DNA of 64,000 nucleotides from Malus domestica. Lineage: Eukaryota > Streptophyta > Magnoliopsida > Rosales > Rosaceae. The position numbers and the translations under genes are program-made. Shown here in pieces: positions 1-9,165 of this stretch. The notes under the pieces were generated by a model. That model did no database searches. It saw only the letters and a list, made by a program, of their open reading frames with translations, and was not told the origin of the DNA. The stretch is from contig NC_091669.1 of the NCBI RefSeq assembly GCF_042453785.1, forward strand, positions 33,993,001 to 34,057,000, given 5' to 3'. The number at the start of each line of letters is the position of its first letter. The first letter of the stretch is position 1.

Positions 1-718
1 AATAATTCGGTTAGTTAATATGTTGATCGAAAATTCATTTTTTTGTTTTATTTCATATCAGGTTAAAATAAGTTATGTAATAAATTGTCAAGTATCATCT
101 CAAAATCAAATGTCTAATTGACTTAGATGAGCTGGATAATAACTCTTAAATCAGTCAATTACGGACGTCACGTTTGCTTTAATGAATCATCTTCGACCAT
201 GAGAATGTAATCATTCGTTGACCAAGTAATTCAAGCTGTTGGATTTATGCGACAGCACTTGGCTCATACCATGCCACAAGGTTTAACCGGCCTTTTCTCT
301 TTCTTGGTTGTAGTGTCAGTTTTGCGTTCGAAAACCTGTGTCATTACACGACCCTGGGGCTCTCTAAAGCAGGTCAGTGGCCCTTCTTGCGCTCTTTTGA
401 GTCTTATATCATTTTTAGTCACACTCACACACCAAAGTGAGGTTCGGGCTCGTACGTGCTCAATGAGCATTATTATTATCCTTTTTAATACATCGATATT
501 TTTCATTACACAATCTTGGGGCTCTTTAAAAAGCAGGTCATTGGCCATTCTTGTGGCCTTTTGAGTCTTGTATCATTTTTAGTCACACTCACACACCAAG
601 TGAGGTTTGGGCTCTTTCGGGCTCAATGAGCCTGATTTTTTTTTATTTTTAATATATCGATATTTTTATATTAAAGAGAATGAGAGTTCAGTTAATGTCA
701 CATCTTGATTTAGGCATC
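1..718. other. Intergenic DNA, no gene seen
   Basis: No coding region with a recognisable family is visible on either strand. Two similar segments, at about 350-420 and 525-600, share the phrases 'ggggctctttaaa', 'gcaggtca' and 'gtcacactcacacacc', so this is a diverged tandem duplication of roughly 180 bp. The short reading frames here are low complexity and unsupported. Confidence 0.5.
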
Positions 719-989
719 CATCACATCCCGAGCTCGATTTAACCGTAGCACGATATTGTTTGTTTTGGGCCCCGGCCACGCCATCATGGTTTTGTTTCTG
801 GGAACTCACATGAGAACTTTCCAGTGGGTCACCAATCATGGGATTACTCTCGCGCGAACTCACTTAACTTCGAAGTTCCAATGGAACCCAAAGCCAGTGA
901 GCTCCCAAAAGGTCTCGTGCTAGGTAGAGATGAGAATATACATATAAGGTTTACAAGATCCTCATCCCTAGGTGATGTGGGATCTTATA
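719..989. mobile_element. Cassandra-type TRIM, solo LTR carrying a 5S rRNA-like segment (copy 1)
   Basis: The segment from about 807 to 900 closely resembles the reverse complement of plant 5S rRNA. The order is the GAGAACTTTCCAGTGGGTCACC block, then the CTCTCGCGCGAACTCACTTAAC block, then the GAAGTTCCAATGGAAC block. A 5S-derived promoter inside the LTR is the hallmark of Cassandra terminal-repeat retrotransposons in miniature. The outer ends are decayed: the start is 'catcacatcccg' where copy 2 has 'tgtcacatcccg', and the end is 'gatgtgggatcttata'. No target-site duplication is recognisable. No internal domain or second LTR follows, so it is a solo LTR. The 5S-like strand is the minus strand. 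Confidence 0.8.
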
Positions 990-994
990 GTTAA

Positions 995-1090
995 GCTACA
1001 TATAGAGCAGCCTTTGGTATCGAATTCGCCATCCACAAGATTTGAACAAAAGACCTCTCACTTTCAAGTGAAGAGTCCGAAACTATTTCG
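995..1090 (-). mobile_element. SINE-like fragment, antisense
   Basis: Read on the minus strand this contains 'cacttgaaagtgagaggtc', a tRNA-like B-box stretch and 'gatggcgaattcgatacc'. The same phrases recur in sense orientation at 13,560-13,620, and related ones at 1,520-1,580. This is the pattern of a tRNA-derived SINE family. The fragment is truncated and I could not define its ends. Confidence 0.4.
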
Positions 1091-1462
1091 AAGCTCGTTT
1101 TAAGCACCGTGACAATTAATTAAGCTATTTAATTAAATTTCAATCCCTATCTTCATTAGTCACATTACTTATTTCAATAGGAATGTGATATTCACACTCT
1201 GTTTTACTTCTCACACATCTTTCTAATTTTTTTCCATTTGATTGAATGAACTGAAGAAAATCAACTGATAGAAATTAACAAAGGGTACGTGAGCAGTAAA
1301 AAAGTGTGTGTGAATAGTACATTCCATTCTAATATCGTATAATGGACATAACAAAGGAGAAAGCTCGATTGCAATCGAAAAGGAGAAGACTTGTTCATTG
1401 ACGATAGATGACATGTAATACTATGTTAATGGTATTTCATTTATGTAAAAATGAGATTTTTA
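1091..1462. other. Intergenic DNA, no gene seen
   Basis: AT-rich sequence without a supported reading frame, RNA gene or bounded mobile element. Confidence 0.5.
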
Positions 1463-1650
1463 GTTTGGGCTAGCAAATCACTTATGACTACGATCTAGTG
1501 ATATTCTTCTTCACTTACTTGTAAGTGAAATGTCTTAGTTCAAATTCGTTTTTACCGAGAATCGAACCATATTATTGCTAGTCCATTCTGAATCTTAACT
1601 AACTCCCAAACCCTTAATGTATATAATATCATTTGTTAAAAAAAAAAATT
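1463..1650 (+). mobile_element. SINE-like element with A-rich tail
   Basis: A tRNA-like head ('gatctagtgatattcttc', then 'cacttacttgtaagtgaaa', 'cttagttcaaattcg') is followed by a body ('gaatcgaaccatattattgc') and an A-run at 1,639-1,650. This layout fits a Pol III-transcribed SINE. A near-perfect direct repeat ('aaaatgagattt' plus flanks) lies at about 1,447 and 1,692 and could be its target duplication, although the right copy is about 40 bp past the A-run. Confidence 0.45.
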
Positions 1651-1867
1651 AAACTAGTAATAATGTAGTTCAAATTATCTATTTTAATATCAAAATGAGA
1701 TTTTAAGTTGAACTCTCACAAATTACTCATTTGATATCAGATTGTCTATTATAATATGATTGCATTAGAAAATTGATTAATAATATAGACAATTAGAAGA
1801 CAATTAGTGGTGCGAGCCGCAACGTGATTGACAGCGTCCGTCCCATGAGCCTAAAAAGCGAAAAACA

Positions 1868-1890
1868 TCATTTAAATAAATAAATAAAAT
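1868..1890 (+). promoter_or_regulatory. Candidate TATA region of the expansin gene
   Basis: The run 'catttaaataaataaataaa' lies about 180 bp upstream of the expansin start codon and just before a CT-rich leader (about 1,925-1,975) typical of plant 5' untranslated regions. Inferred from position and composition only. Confidence 0.35.
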
Positions 1891-2009
1891 GCAAAATGTT
1901 TTATCTTTCCGTTTTTACCTGTACTCTGTCTCTCCCTCTCTCTGGATCACTCTCTCAGTCTCACTCACTCATTCACACTAATCCTTCCTCGAACGAGAAA
2001 GCAAATTAA

Positions 2010-2040
2010 TAACGCCGACGACAAAAGGCCGACGGCGTTA
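2010..2040 (+). promoter_or_regulatory. Inverted repeat in the expansin 5' leader
   Basis: Perfect 8-bp arms TAACGCCG and CGGCGTTA enclose a 15-nt loop. In RNA this would form a GC-rich hairpin ending 18 nt before the AUG at 2,059. The structure is visible in the sequence; an effect on translation is only a possibility. Confidence 0.5.
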
Positions 2041-2058
2041 AAACAAAGAACGGCAGAA

Positions 2059-3623
2059 ATGTCGCCGCCAGCTCTCGCCCTGTTCCTCCTCCTCCCACTC
2101 GCGCTCGCCTCCACCGCCCTCTCCCACTCCCACTCCTCCTCCCCCTTCCCCACCGCCTCACCCTCCCTCTACGACTGGACCTCCGCACGCGCCACCTACT
2201 ACGCTGCCGTCGACCCCCGCGACAAAGTCGGCGGTGCGTGCGGGTACGGAGACCTCGAGAAGGCCGGGTACGGGCTGGCGACGGTGGGGCTGAGCGAGGC
2301 GCTGTTCGAGCGGGGCCAGATCTGCGGCGCGTGCTTCGAGGTCCGGTGCGTGGAGGACATGCGGTGGTGCATTCCTGGGACGTCGATTATCGTGACGGCG
2401 ACCAACTTCTGCCCGCCGAATTACGGGTTCACGGCGGAAGGCGGGGGCCACTGCAACGCGCCGAACAAGCATTTGGTGCTTCCCATCGAGGCGTTTGAGA
2501 AGATCGCTATTTGGAAGGCTGGCAATATGGCCGTCCAGTATCGTAGGTTGGTCCTTGGGCTTCCAATTTTGTTGCCCTCTACTTTACTCTTTCATATCTT
2601 CATTTTCTTTTTTTACCTTCTTTCTTTCTCTGCTTAAAATATAAATATAATTTTGTTGTCTTAAATGTGATTATTATTGTAAATGACGTATGTATAACAC
2701 GAAAATTCCTGCAACGAATAACAGAAGGGCACGTGAACAACGAAATTTTGATGTCTACAGTATTGAAAACGGTACCATACCATTAATATTGTTGTCTAAT
2801 GGGATTGTGTCCTGGGTTCAAACCCTTCACGTCGCCTAATGTAGCTAAGAATAGGAATATCGCTTGTGATAAACTGCTGTAGATACGAGGAATTCCTTCA
2901 AAAAGGTGGTCTGGTATTTGACGAAGATCTTTCAATATATAGGCTTTAGAGATCGATTTTCAATGCTTAGTATGGCGTATGGTAGTTGCAATTTGGCAAG
3001 TGATTTTGCTTAATTACTAATGGAATATAAGGGTCAAAGAAGGTTTTCTGGTTGCATATTTGATGGAACAATGTTCGATTTTCAAGATTCACACACACCA
3101 TGTCAGAAATTGGTGGCACCTTGGCATATGCTGAGGCATGGGAGCTCACTCACCAGTCACCACACAAATGAGGCATCTCACCTCATATTTTCAAGAAAAT
3201 GAGAAAACATTGTCCAGAGTTTCATTTGTTTGAACTAAGAAAGTGTTAGTCTGGAGTGCAAAATCCCCTTTTGTGGTTTTTCCTCTTATTTTTGTTCATT
3301 GTGTTTGAAACAGGATCAAGTGTAGAAAGGAAGGAGGAATTCGTTTCACCATAGATGGTTCTAATATCTTTATCTCAGTGCTCATCAGCAATGTTGGTGG
3401 TGCTGGAGACATTGTTGCCGTGAAGATCAAGGGTTCAAGAACCGGCTGGCTTCCAATGGGACGGAATTGGGGCCAAAACTGGCATGCAAGCGCCGATTTA
3501 CTGAACCAACCTCTTTCTTTCGAGGTCACAAGCAGCGATGGGCGCACAGTTACATCTTACAACGTTGCTCCCAAGGCTTGGAACTTTGGGCAGACTTTTG
3601 AAGGGAAGCAGTTTGATTCTTAA
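2059..3623 (+). CDS. EXPA13: Alpha-expansin, EXPA13-type (2 exons)
   Basis: Exons are 2,059-2,546 and 3,314-3,623; the GT-AG intron splits an Arg codon and joining gives 265 residues. Alpha-expansins loosen walls without hydrolysis during acid growth. Residues 1-22 form a signal peptide (Leu/Ala core), so the protein is secreted. The N-terminal six-stranded double-psi beta-barrel domain follows (about 40-165), with GGACGYG at 58-64 and the conserved Cys series. The C-terminal CBM63 domain contains [16 protein letters not shown] and ends [10 protein letters not shown]. The Met at 2,059 is the only one placing a signal peptide in frame. The His-Phe-Asp motif usual in alpha-expansins is replaced by KHLVLP (137-142), as I recall for the divergent EXPA13 branch, so the usual Asp is absent. 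Family call is firm; the EXPA13 subgroup is from memory of GQICGACFE and [15 protein letters not shown] wording. The 767-bp intron holds repeat-like sequence. Confidence 0.9.
2800..2890 (+). repeat. Possible SINE-derived fragment in the expansin intron
   Basis: The phrase 'cctgggttcaaaccc' resembles a Pol III B box (GGTTCAANNCC), preceded by a weak A-box-like stretch. Nothing cloverleaf-like can be drawn around it, so it is not a tRNA gene. Confidence 0.25.
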
Positions 3624-5893
3624 AAGCACTGTTTCAACGAAATAGTGCAGGAGAGACCGGTTTTGTATATCTTCCCTTTTTGTTGCTTGTTCTATTTTTC
3701 TTTTGGTAAGGAAGTACAGTTAGATTGCGGATGATGTTGTACAAAGACCTATGCCAAAGCTTAACTATTAAAGGGGCCCGGAATGTAAACTGATCTTGAG
3801 GTATAGGTTGCGGAGTATGCTGGTGCTCAGGGGTGCACGGTGATAGAATCGCAAGGGATTGAGATAGAACTGCTCTGTTGCCACGGTAGCTGGGGAGGTC
3901 TCTGGAGCTGCACAGCGGTCTGATGATGAGAGGGTGTACTGGCGGAGTGTAGTTTGTAAGTACTGATAAATTGCTTGGTTCTGCTTCTGGTGTGGTGGTT
4001 CATGATTGAAAGTTCATGATTGGATATCAAATTTATTGCGGGAATTTTCTTTAGGTTACATATATTTTTGTTTGGCATGTTTGCAATTGTGCTTGCTGCT
4101 CACAATGGAGCAGCATGTCTATAATCCGTTGTCATTCTCAATCGATAGCGATAAAGTCCCGATAACTCCCACGAACCTAACGATTTGTTTACTAACCTGG
4201 AATGAGAGTGTCGCGGAGAGGAGTCATTCCCATTTCAGAAAGAGAAGCAAATCCCATCAACTGCACAACTTAAGTTGCATCCAACGTATGCATAGCTGCA
4301 TGCCAAAGCAACTGCTACATAAACATACTTTTCTAAACTGTTCAGCCAGATTTGACCTTCATATTCAGTACTGTAGCACACACGATCCATGGTACGTGCA
4401 AACCAAGAAACACCACGAAATTTGCTCCAGCAGAAGCCACGATAAAGTCGATTAAACACTCGAAGATCCACATGGGGATGTAGGACAACACAAAAGAAAA
4501 CACAACACAAAAGTAACATGATTTAACTTCGGATTGGCCAGGCAAAAACACAATGATGTAGGACAAGCAACCATAGTGAAAAGGTAGAGAACACTAGCAT
4601 CAGACTAGAGGGGATCCTAGGAATCGCACCTACGGTTAGATTGCACCACAATCCTTGAGAGAAGCTTATACTTGCTAGAGATAAGAGTTCGTAATGAACC
4701 TTGAAACACCACTGCATATTAAGAGCAAATACGGAGCTAGTACCTTCCATTCCAACCCACTTGTTAACTGTCCTTGCATAATCAGGGTTCTACGGCAAGC
4801 CAGAAAACTTTAATTTCTTTGATACCTAATTATTTATTACTGTTTTCCCTTGTCAGTTTAAAGAATAAGACCCTAAATACAAACATCTTTGGATTAACCA
4901 TCCCAGAAAAACATCGAGTCCATCAACAAGGTTTCGATCCAAAAAATTATTCTTCTGGATGGATAGTTTCTCCCCCTTTGTCTTCTCTTCCTCTTTGTAT
5001 CTCATTACTAAAAAAGCCAAGGAACTGTATTTGAATTCAACTTCCAGACAGGATGAACTTAAAGCCAAGACTATTTTACTCTCTTCACAAGCATATTCAA
5101 TATCATCCTTCTAACAGAAATTAATGACGTTTTCCCATCCGATAAATATACAAGTTCCAAGTATATGTTCATACTTGGAGGCAAACAATATGATGCGAAT
5201 GCAGCCAGCTAGTTCACGTTGTAGTATTTTGGAAGGTGTCACTAGTATTCTATATAAAGCAAAGTTATAATTGTTTAGCTCTCCTCTACAATTTCCTAAT
5301 GAGAATACAATTTATGTGTCAACTTTAACAACTTTTCCTAAAGAGAGCAGCTACTTTTATGGATACTTAGTCCATAAACCTTAAAAACAGGTAAAAGCTA
5401 CAAGCTTCATGTGCACTGGATTTCTTACGAACGAATACAGAACATAACTTCAAAAAACATGGTGCAAAACCATAAAACTTGCTGCGGAGTTAAAGCTAGC
5501 AAAGAAAGCACGATAGAATTGAAACAAAAAAACTTTTCGTGTCTGCTGTGATCTACGAAAGTGTGAAAAAAAAAGGGACATGTACTTTCTATCCAGGAAG
5601 CTCTTTGTGAATTGTCTTGAGTATAGACTACACAATACAAGTAAGTATATTCAATATTCAGATTAATGCAAATCAGATACAAATGAATTTCAATCTCAAT
5701 TGCTATCTCACATAAACTATACCGAGTTTTCCGAGGCCAAGAGAGAAACCTGGCAGAAACCGAAGATGCAAGATAAGAGGAGGAAGCAAAGGAGCCAACC
5801 AACCTCCCTGACGAATCAAAAGCTCACTCCATATGGAATCAAACCAGTGAGCCGGAGCAGGACATATACCAAGAGAAAACAAAAAGAATCAAA
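3624..5893. other. Expansin 3' region and intergenic DNA
   Basis: The first 150-200 bp probably include the expansin 3' untranslated region. Beyond it I see no supported gene, RNA or bounded element. The reading frames here (for example 4,006-4,455) have no recognisable family and biased, low-complexity composition. The end near 5,700-5,893 is likely the 3' untranslated region of the minus-strand gene that follows. Confidence 0.5.
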
Positions 5894-7003
5894 TCAAAGC
5901 TTCTGGTGAGACTCGATGAGCAATGCATTTAGCATGATGTGCAGCACTGCTTCGTAAACACGCATATCATAATGCATTCCATCAACCGTACATCGAACCC
6001 CGCAATTCCAACTCAGGGACTCAATGTCCAGTAACCAAAGCGGACCGCCGGACTTCTGCAAAAGCTTACTCTTTTGAAGCTCCTTATCATACTCACCCCG
6101 CATTGCATCAGTCATCTTCTCCCTCTTCTCCTCCGTATTCAACATCGAGTTTATCAACGTGGGCATGCCAACCCAGAACAAGTGTGGCGTCCGGGCCGAA
6201 CCAGAGCCTGAAGCCGAGCTGGTTTCCGGCTTTTCAGAGCCAATCGCCGGCGAAACTGGCAACAAGGACGCCGCAGATCTCCTGAGTGATTGCAGTTGAA
6301 CACGGAAATCTGAAGCGTTGGTGAAGTGCAGCATGTGCCATAGCCCAGAACCCATCACCAACACATCCGGGAAGTTCCGATTTCGCTTGAACTTCGACAC
6401 CAGATTGGTCAAATTCACAGTATAAGGAGCCCAGATGAAATCCAATCGCATCCCAATCTCGCCCACCACAATCTGATAATCACTGTGCCTCTTGAATAGA
6501 TCCTTGTTAACCTTCTCCAGCGGCCCAGAATCCAGAACCAGGCTGAGCAGCGAAAGCGCCACCAGCCTCGCCTGAGAGTCTCCGGCCACCACGACCCACG
6601 AGCCGTTGAGCAGATCGGAGGCGTCGAAACGACCCAGCTTCTGAAATCCACATGCAGAAACGGCGAAGGAAGAAGGCCAAGCCCAGGACTTGTCGTAATT
6701 GACGGTGTTGTTGTCGAGGGCGTTGAAATTGGGGGAAGGAGTAACCTCCCAAACAACGTCGTGGAGGTGGGAGAGGCAGGAGTCGCGGCGGTTCTCGAAG
6801 ACGACGACGGAGGAGACCGTGGTGACGAAGTCGTTGACGGAGGGGAAGTAAGGGCTGAGGTGGACGCCGATGGCGAGAGCGATGAAGAGAGCGCCGCTGA
6901 AGAAAAGCATCTTTTTGCGGCTGAGATGGTATCCGGCCATGGCCATTGGGACCAAAACGACGACGCACGCAGCCAGCACCCCGAATGGCACAGCTCCTAT
7001 CAT
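5894..7003 (-). CDS. AXY9: AXY9-like polysaccharide O-acetylation protein (GDS / DxxH type)
   Basis: One uninterrupted 369-residue frame. In Arabidopsis AXY9 (ALTERED XYLOGLUCAN 9) acts in the Golgi upstream of the TBL acetyltransferases in O-acetylation of xyloglucan, and also affects xylan. Two N-terminal hydrophobic stretches (about 5-24 and 31-53) fit a Golgi membrane anchor. A VVAGDSQAR motif places the putative nucleophile Ser at 143, and DGMHY near the C-terminus gives Asp341 and His344, completing the Ser-Asp-His set of PC-esterase/GDSL-like enzymes. The ending LNALLIESHQ and the start AVPFGVLAACVV match my recollection of AXY9, including a length of about 370. A TBL protein is less likely: that family has a longer N-terminus and a different block around GDS. 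The first Met is followed at once by the conserved start block. Upstream (7,145-7,225) the coding strand is CT-rich, suggesting the leader. Confidence 0.8.
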   Translation of the reverse strand: MIGAVPFGVLAACVVVLVPMAMAGYHLSRKKMLFFSGALFIALAIGVHLSPYFPSVNDFVTTVSSVVVFENRRDSCLSHLHDVVWEVTPSPNFNALDNNTVNYDKSWAWPSSFAVSACGFQKLGRFDASDLLNGSWVVVAGDSQARLVALSLLSLVLDSGPLEKVNKDLFKRHSDYQIVVGEIGMRLDFIWAPYTVNLTNLVSKFKRNRNFPDVLVMGSGLWHMLHFTNASDFRVQLQSLRRSAASLLPVSPAIGSEKPETSSASGSGSARTPHLFWVGMPTLINSMLNTEEKREKMTDAMRGEYDKELQKSKLLQKSGGPLWLLDIESLSWNCGVRCTVDGMHYDMRVYEAVLHIMLNALLIESHQKL

Positions 7004-7817
7004 GCTAGTGTTACTCTTCTCATCATATCAAACATCTGATCGGACAAGAAAGTATTTGAATTTTCAGTGCCTTGCGAATAAATCAAATATTGTAATTCTG
7101 TACAAAATTGACTGTATTTTCATTGACCGACTTTGAAAGGAATGTTCCAACGACGACAAAACAGAGGAAGGAGGAGGAGGAGGAAGTGGAGGCGGGGCGG
7201 AAGAGGAGGAGGAGGAGGAATACTAATTTTCAAAATAAGAAGGCCAAAATAAAGGGAAAAGTACCAGAATTGACTTGCGTAAAAATGTGGTTTTTGGTTA
7301 AAATGAACAGTACCAGGTGATTTTTGTTAAAGTTCCAGGAGCATGAGGAGGAGGAGAAGGAGGAGAGTGGGTGTTGGGTGTGGTCAACTTTATTTTGATA
7401 ACATCCACTCACATTAGTGGAGCCCAATAACAAAGCAAAATGCAGGCCGAGCCCAATAAAGTTATAAACTATAGTTTATGACAATAGAGCCCATATAAAC
7501 CAACATGGAGATAAAATAGACAGATAATGTATGCCAAAAAAAAAAAAAAAAAAAAAAAACCCTCGAATGCAAAACTGGATAAGCGAATAAAGTCATTTTT
7601 TCATGAATTCTAGGTGGTTGTGGAGGGATTAAGCATTCCTTTGAACACAATGAGAAGATTATTTTTTGCGGGTATTGCCACGCAACCCCGATCACCCTAA
7701 GCTAATTGGTTTTTCCATCTTCATTGATAGCCGCATAAATGACGCCATGCTTTTTTTCCCCTGATTACAACCATGTGTTTTGTTTTTCACTTATCTTGAT
7801 CTTGTGTAAGCAGTTGG
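7004..7817. other. Intergenic region with CT-rich leader and homopolymer
   Basis: Positions 7,165-7,222 and 7,336-7,375 are (GGA)n-like purine tracts on the plus strand, which is CT-rich on the strand of the AXY9-like gene and may be its leader or promoter. A run of about 26 A lies near 7,533-7,559. No further gene is seen. Confidence 0.5.
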
Positions 7818-8201
7818 TGTCACATCCCGAACTCGACTCCGTCGTGGCACGATATTATCCGGTTTGGGTCCCGACCACGCCCTCACGGTTTTGTTTCTGG
7901 GAACTCACACGAGAACTTCCAGTGGGTCACCCATCCTGGGATTGCTCGACTCCGTCGTGGCACGATATTATCCGCTTTGGGCCCCGACCACATCCTCACG
8001 GTTTTGTTTCTGGGAACTCACACGAGAACTTCCCAGTGGGTCACCCATCATGAGATTGCTCTTGCACGAACTCGCTTAACTTCGGAGTTCCGATGGAACC
8101 CGAACCCAGTAAGCTCCCAAAATGTCTCGTGCTAAAAAGAGATGGACATGTACATATAAGACTTAGAGGATCCACTCCCCTGAGCGATGTGGAATGTTAC
8201 A
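7818..8201. mobile_element. Cassandra-type TRIM, solo LTR with internal duplication (copy 2)
   Basis: The LTR starts TGTCACATCCCG and ends GATGTGGAATGTTACA. It is flanked by an exact 5-bp target-site duplication GTTGG (7,813-7,817 and 8,202-8,206). The 5S rRNA-like segment is at about 8,019-8,112, reverse-complement to 5S, including CTTAACTTCGGAGTTCCGAT. A tandem duplication with a 113-bp period begins at 7,832 and 7,945, so the first third of the 5S-like block occurs twice. It is a solo LTR: no internal domain or second terminal repeat follows. Confidence 0.88.
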
Positions 8202-8658
8202 GTTGGATAGCTTGAGTGGTAAGGATTCTTTAAAATGAATTCGACACCCGTTTCAAAAGCAAACTTTTTAAACAGAATTTTAGCTTCTGCATGGGAATGT
8301 GCGCAGAACGTCGTTTATGGTCCTCGTATCGCTACCTTTCATCACAATATTGGTAGTGGTTTTTTCAACATCAAAGTTTCGTTCCAGTAACTCTTCGGGT
8401 GGCGACTATTGGACCAGGCTTGTGGTGTTCATCACGAAGGCTAGGGCGTTAGGAGAAGTCTGGCGATTTGGGCGACCTCGGTGGTGGTTGCCTGGTTTTT
8501 ATGGTGGCTCGGTGGCGGCTTCAATATTCGTCCTTCAGATGGGATTTTTTTTTTGGTCTTTTTATATGTCTAAACCACCTTAACTGGTTTTCTCTCATCT
8601 TACTTTGGTGCCTATTTACAAGAATAAAGACGGCGTACAAAATTGCATGAACTATAGG
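8202..8658. other. Intergenic DNA, no gene seen
   Basis: Nothing recognisable. The reading frames at 8,299-8,583 are rich in Trp, Gly and Phe, lack any known motif and are judged chance. Confidence 0.5.
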
Positions 8659-9157
8659 CAATGGCGGAGCCATAAATTCTGCTCATGAGGGGCATTTCAG
8701 ACACATAAAAGAAATCAGATTAAATATAGCAATATGATTACTTCTAGAAAATTTAAATTTTTTTTATTGGCACAGAAAATTTATCAAACAAGAGTAATGG
8801 AGATTTAAATTATTATGAAAAATTAAGTATTGGGATGATTATATTATAAGAACAACACTTATTTACGAGCTTCAAAAAAAAACAAAAAAGAAGATTCAAA
8901 CAAAAATTTAAGGCCATAATTCAAAACAATTACCATGAGATTTTCCTTTCAACGTAATTGGATTTTCCTCTAATTTGAAATTAGTTGTTATATGGTAAAC
9001 CAAAAACCTAATTATAAGTTTAGTTTAAACTAAAAAAAGCAAAAGGTTGTTGATGTCAATGAGTTTCGAACCCATGTGATGATGGGATTGTCAAAATACA
9101 CTAACCATTTCAGGATAGGCCTAGGCCTAGCCTGGCCTCCATGTGGCTCCACCCCTG
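8659..9157. mobile_element. hAT-type MITE, 499 bp, with 8-bp target-site duplication
   Basis: The ends form imperfect terminal inverted repeats: left CAATGGCGGAGCCATA, right (reverse-complemented) CAGGGGTGGAGCCACA. Exact 8-bp direct repeats ACTATAGG flank it at 8,651-8,658 and 9,158-9,165. An 8-bp duplication plus CA(G)GGG-type ends fits the hAT superfamily. The inside is AT-rich and non-coding, so the element needs a transposase supplied elsewhere. Confidence 0.8.
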
Positions 9158-9165
9158 ACTATAGG

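Noticed and set aside
807..900. A 5S rRNA gene on the minus strand
   Set aside because: The similarity is partial and lies within an LTR with a repeated partner at 8,019-8,112; Cassandra TRIMs explain it better than a functional 5S gene.
2158..2498. Minus-strand and +2 frames over expansin exon 1
   Set aside because: Shadows of a GC-rich coding exon; the + frame with signal peptide and expansin motifs is the real one.
4006..4455. 149-codon ORF between expansin and AXY9-like genes
   Set aside because: No recognisable domain, Cys/His-rich chance composition, and overlapping frames of similar length on the other strand.
6103..7039. Plus-strand and other minus-frame ORFs over the AXY9-like gene
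   Set aside because: They overlap the full-length family match and lack any motif of their own.
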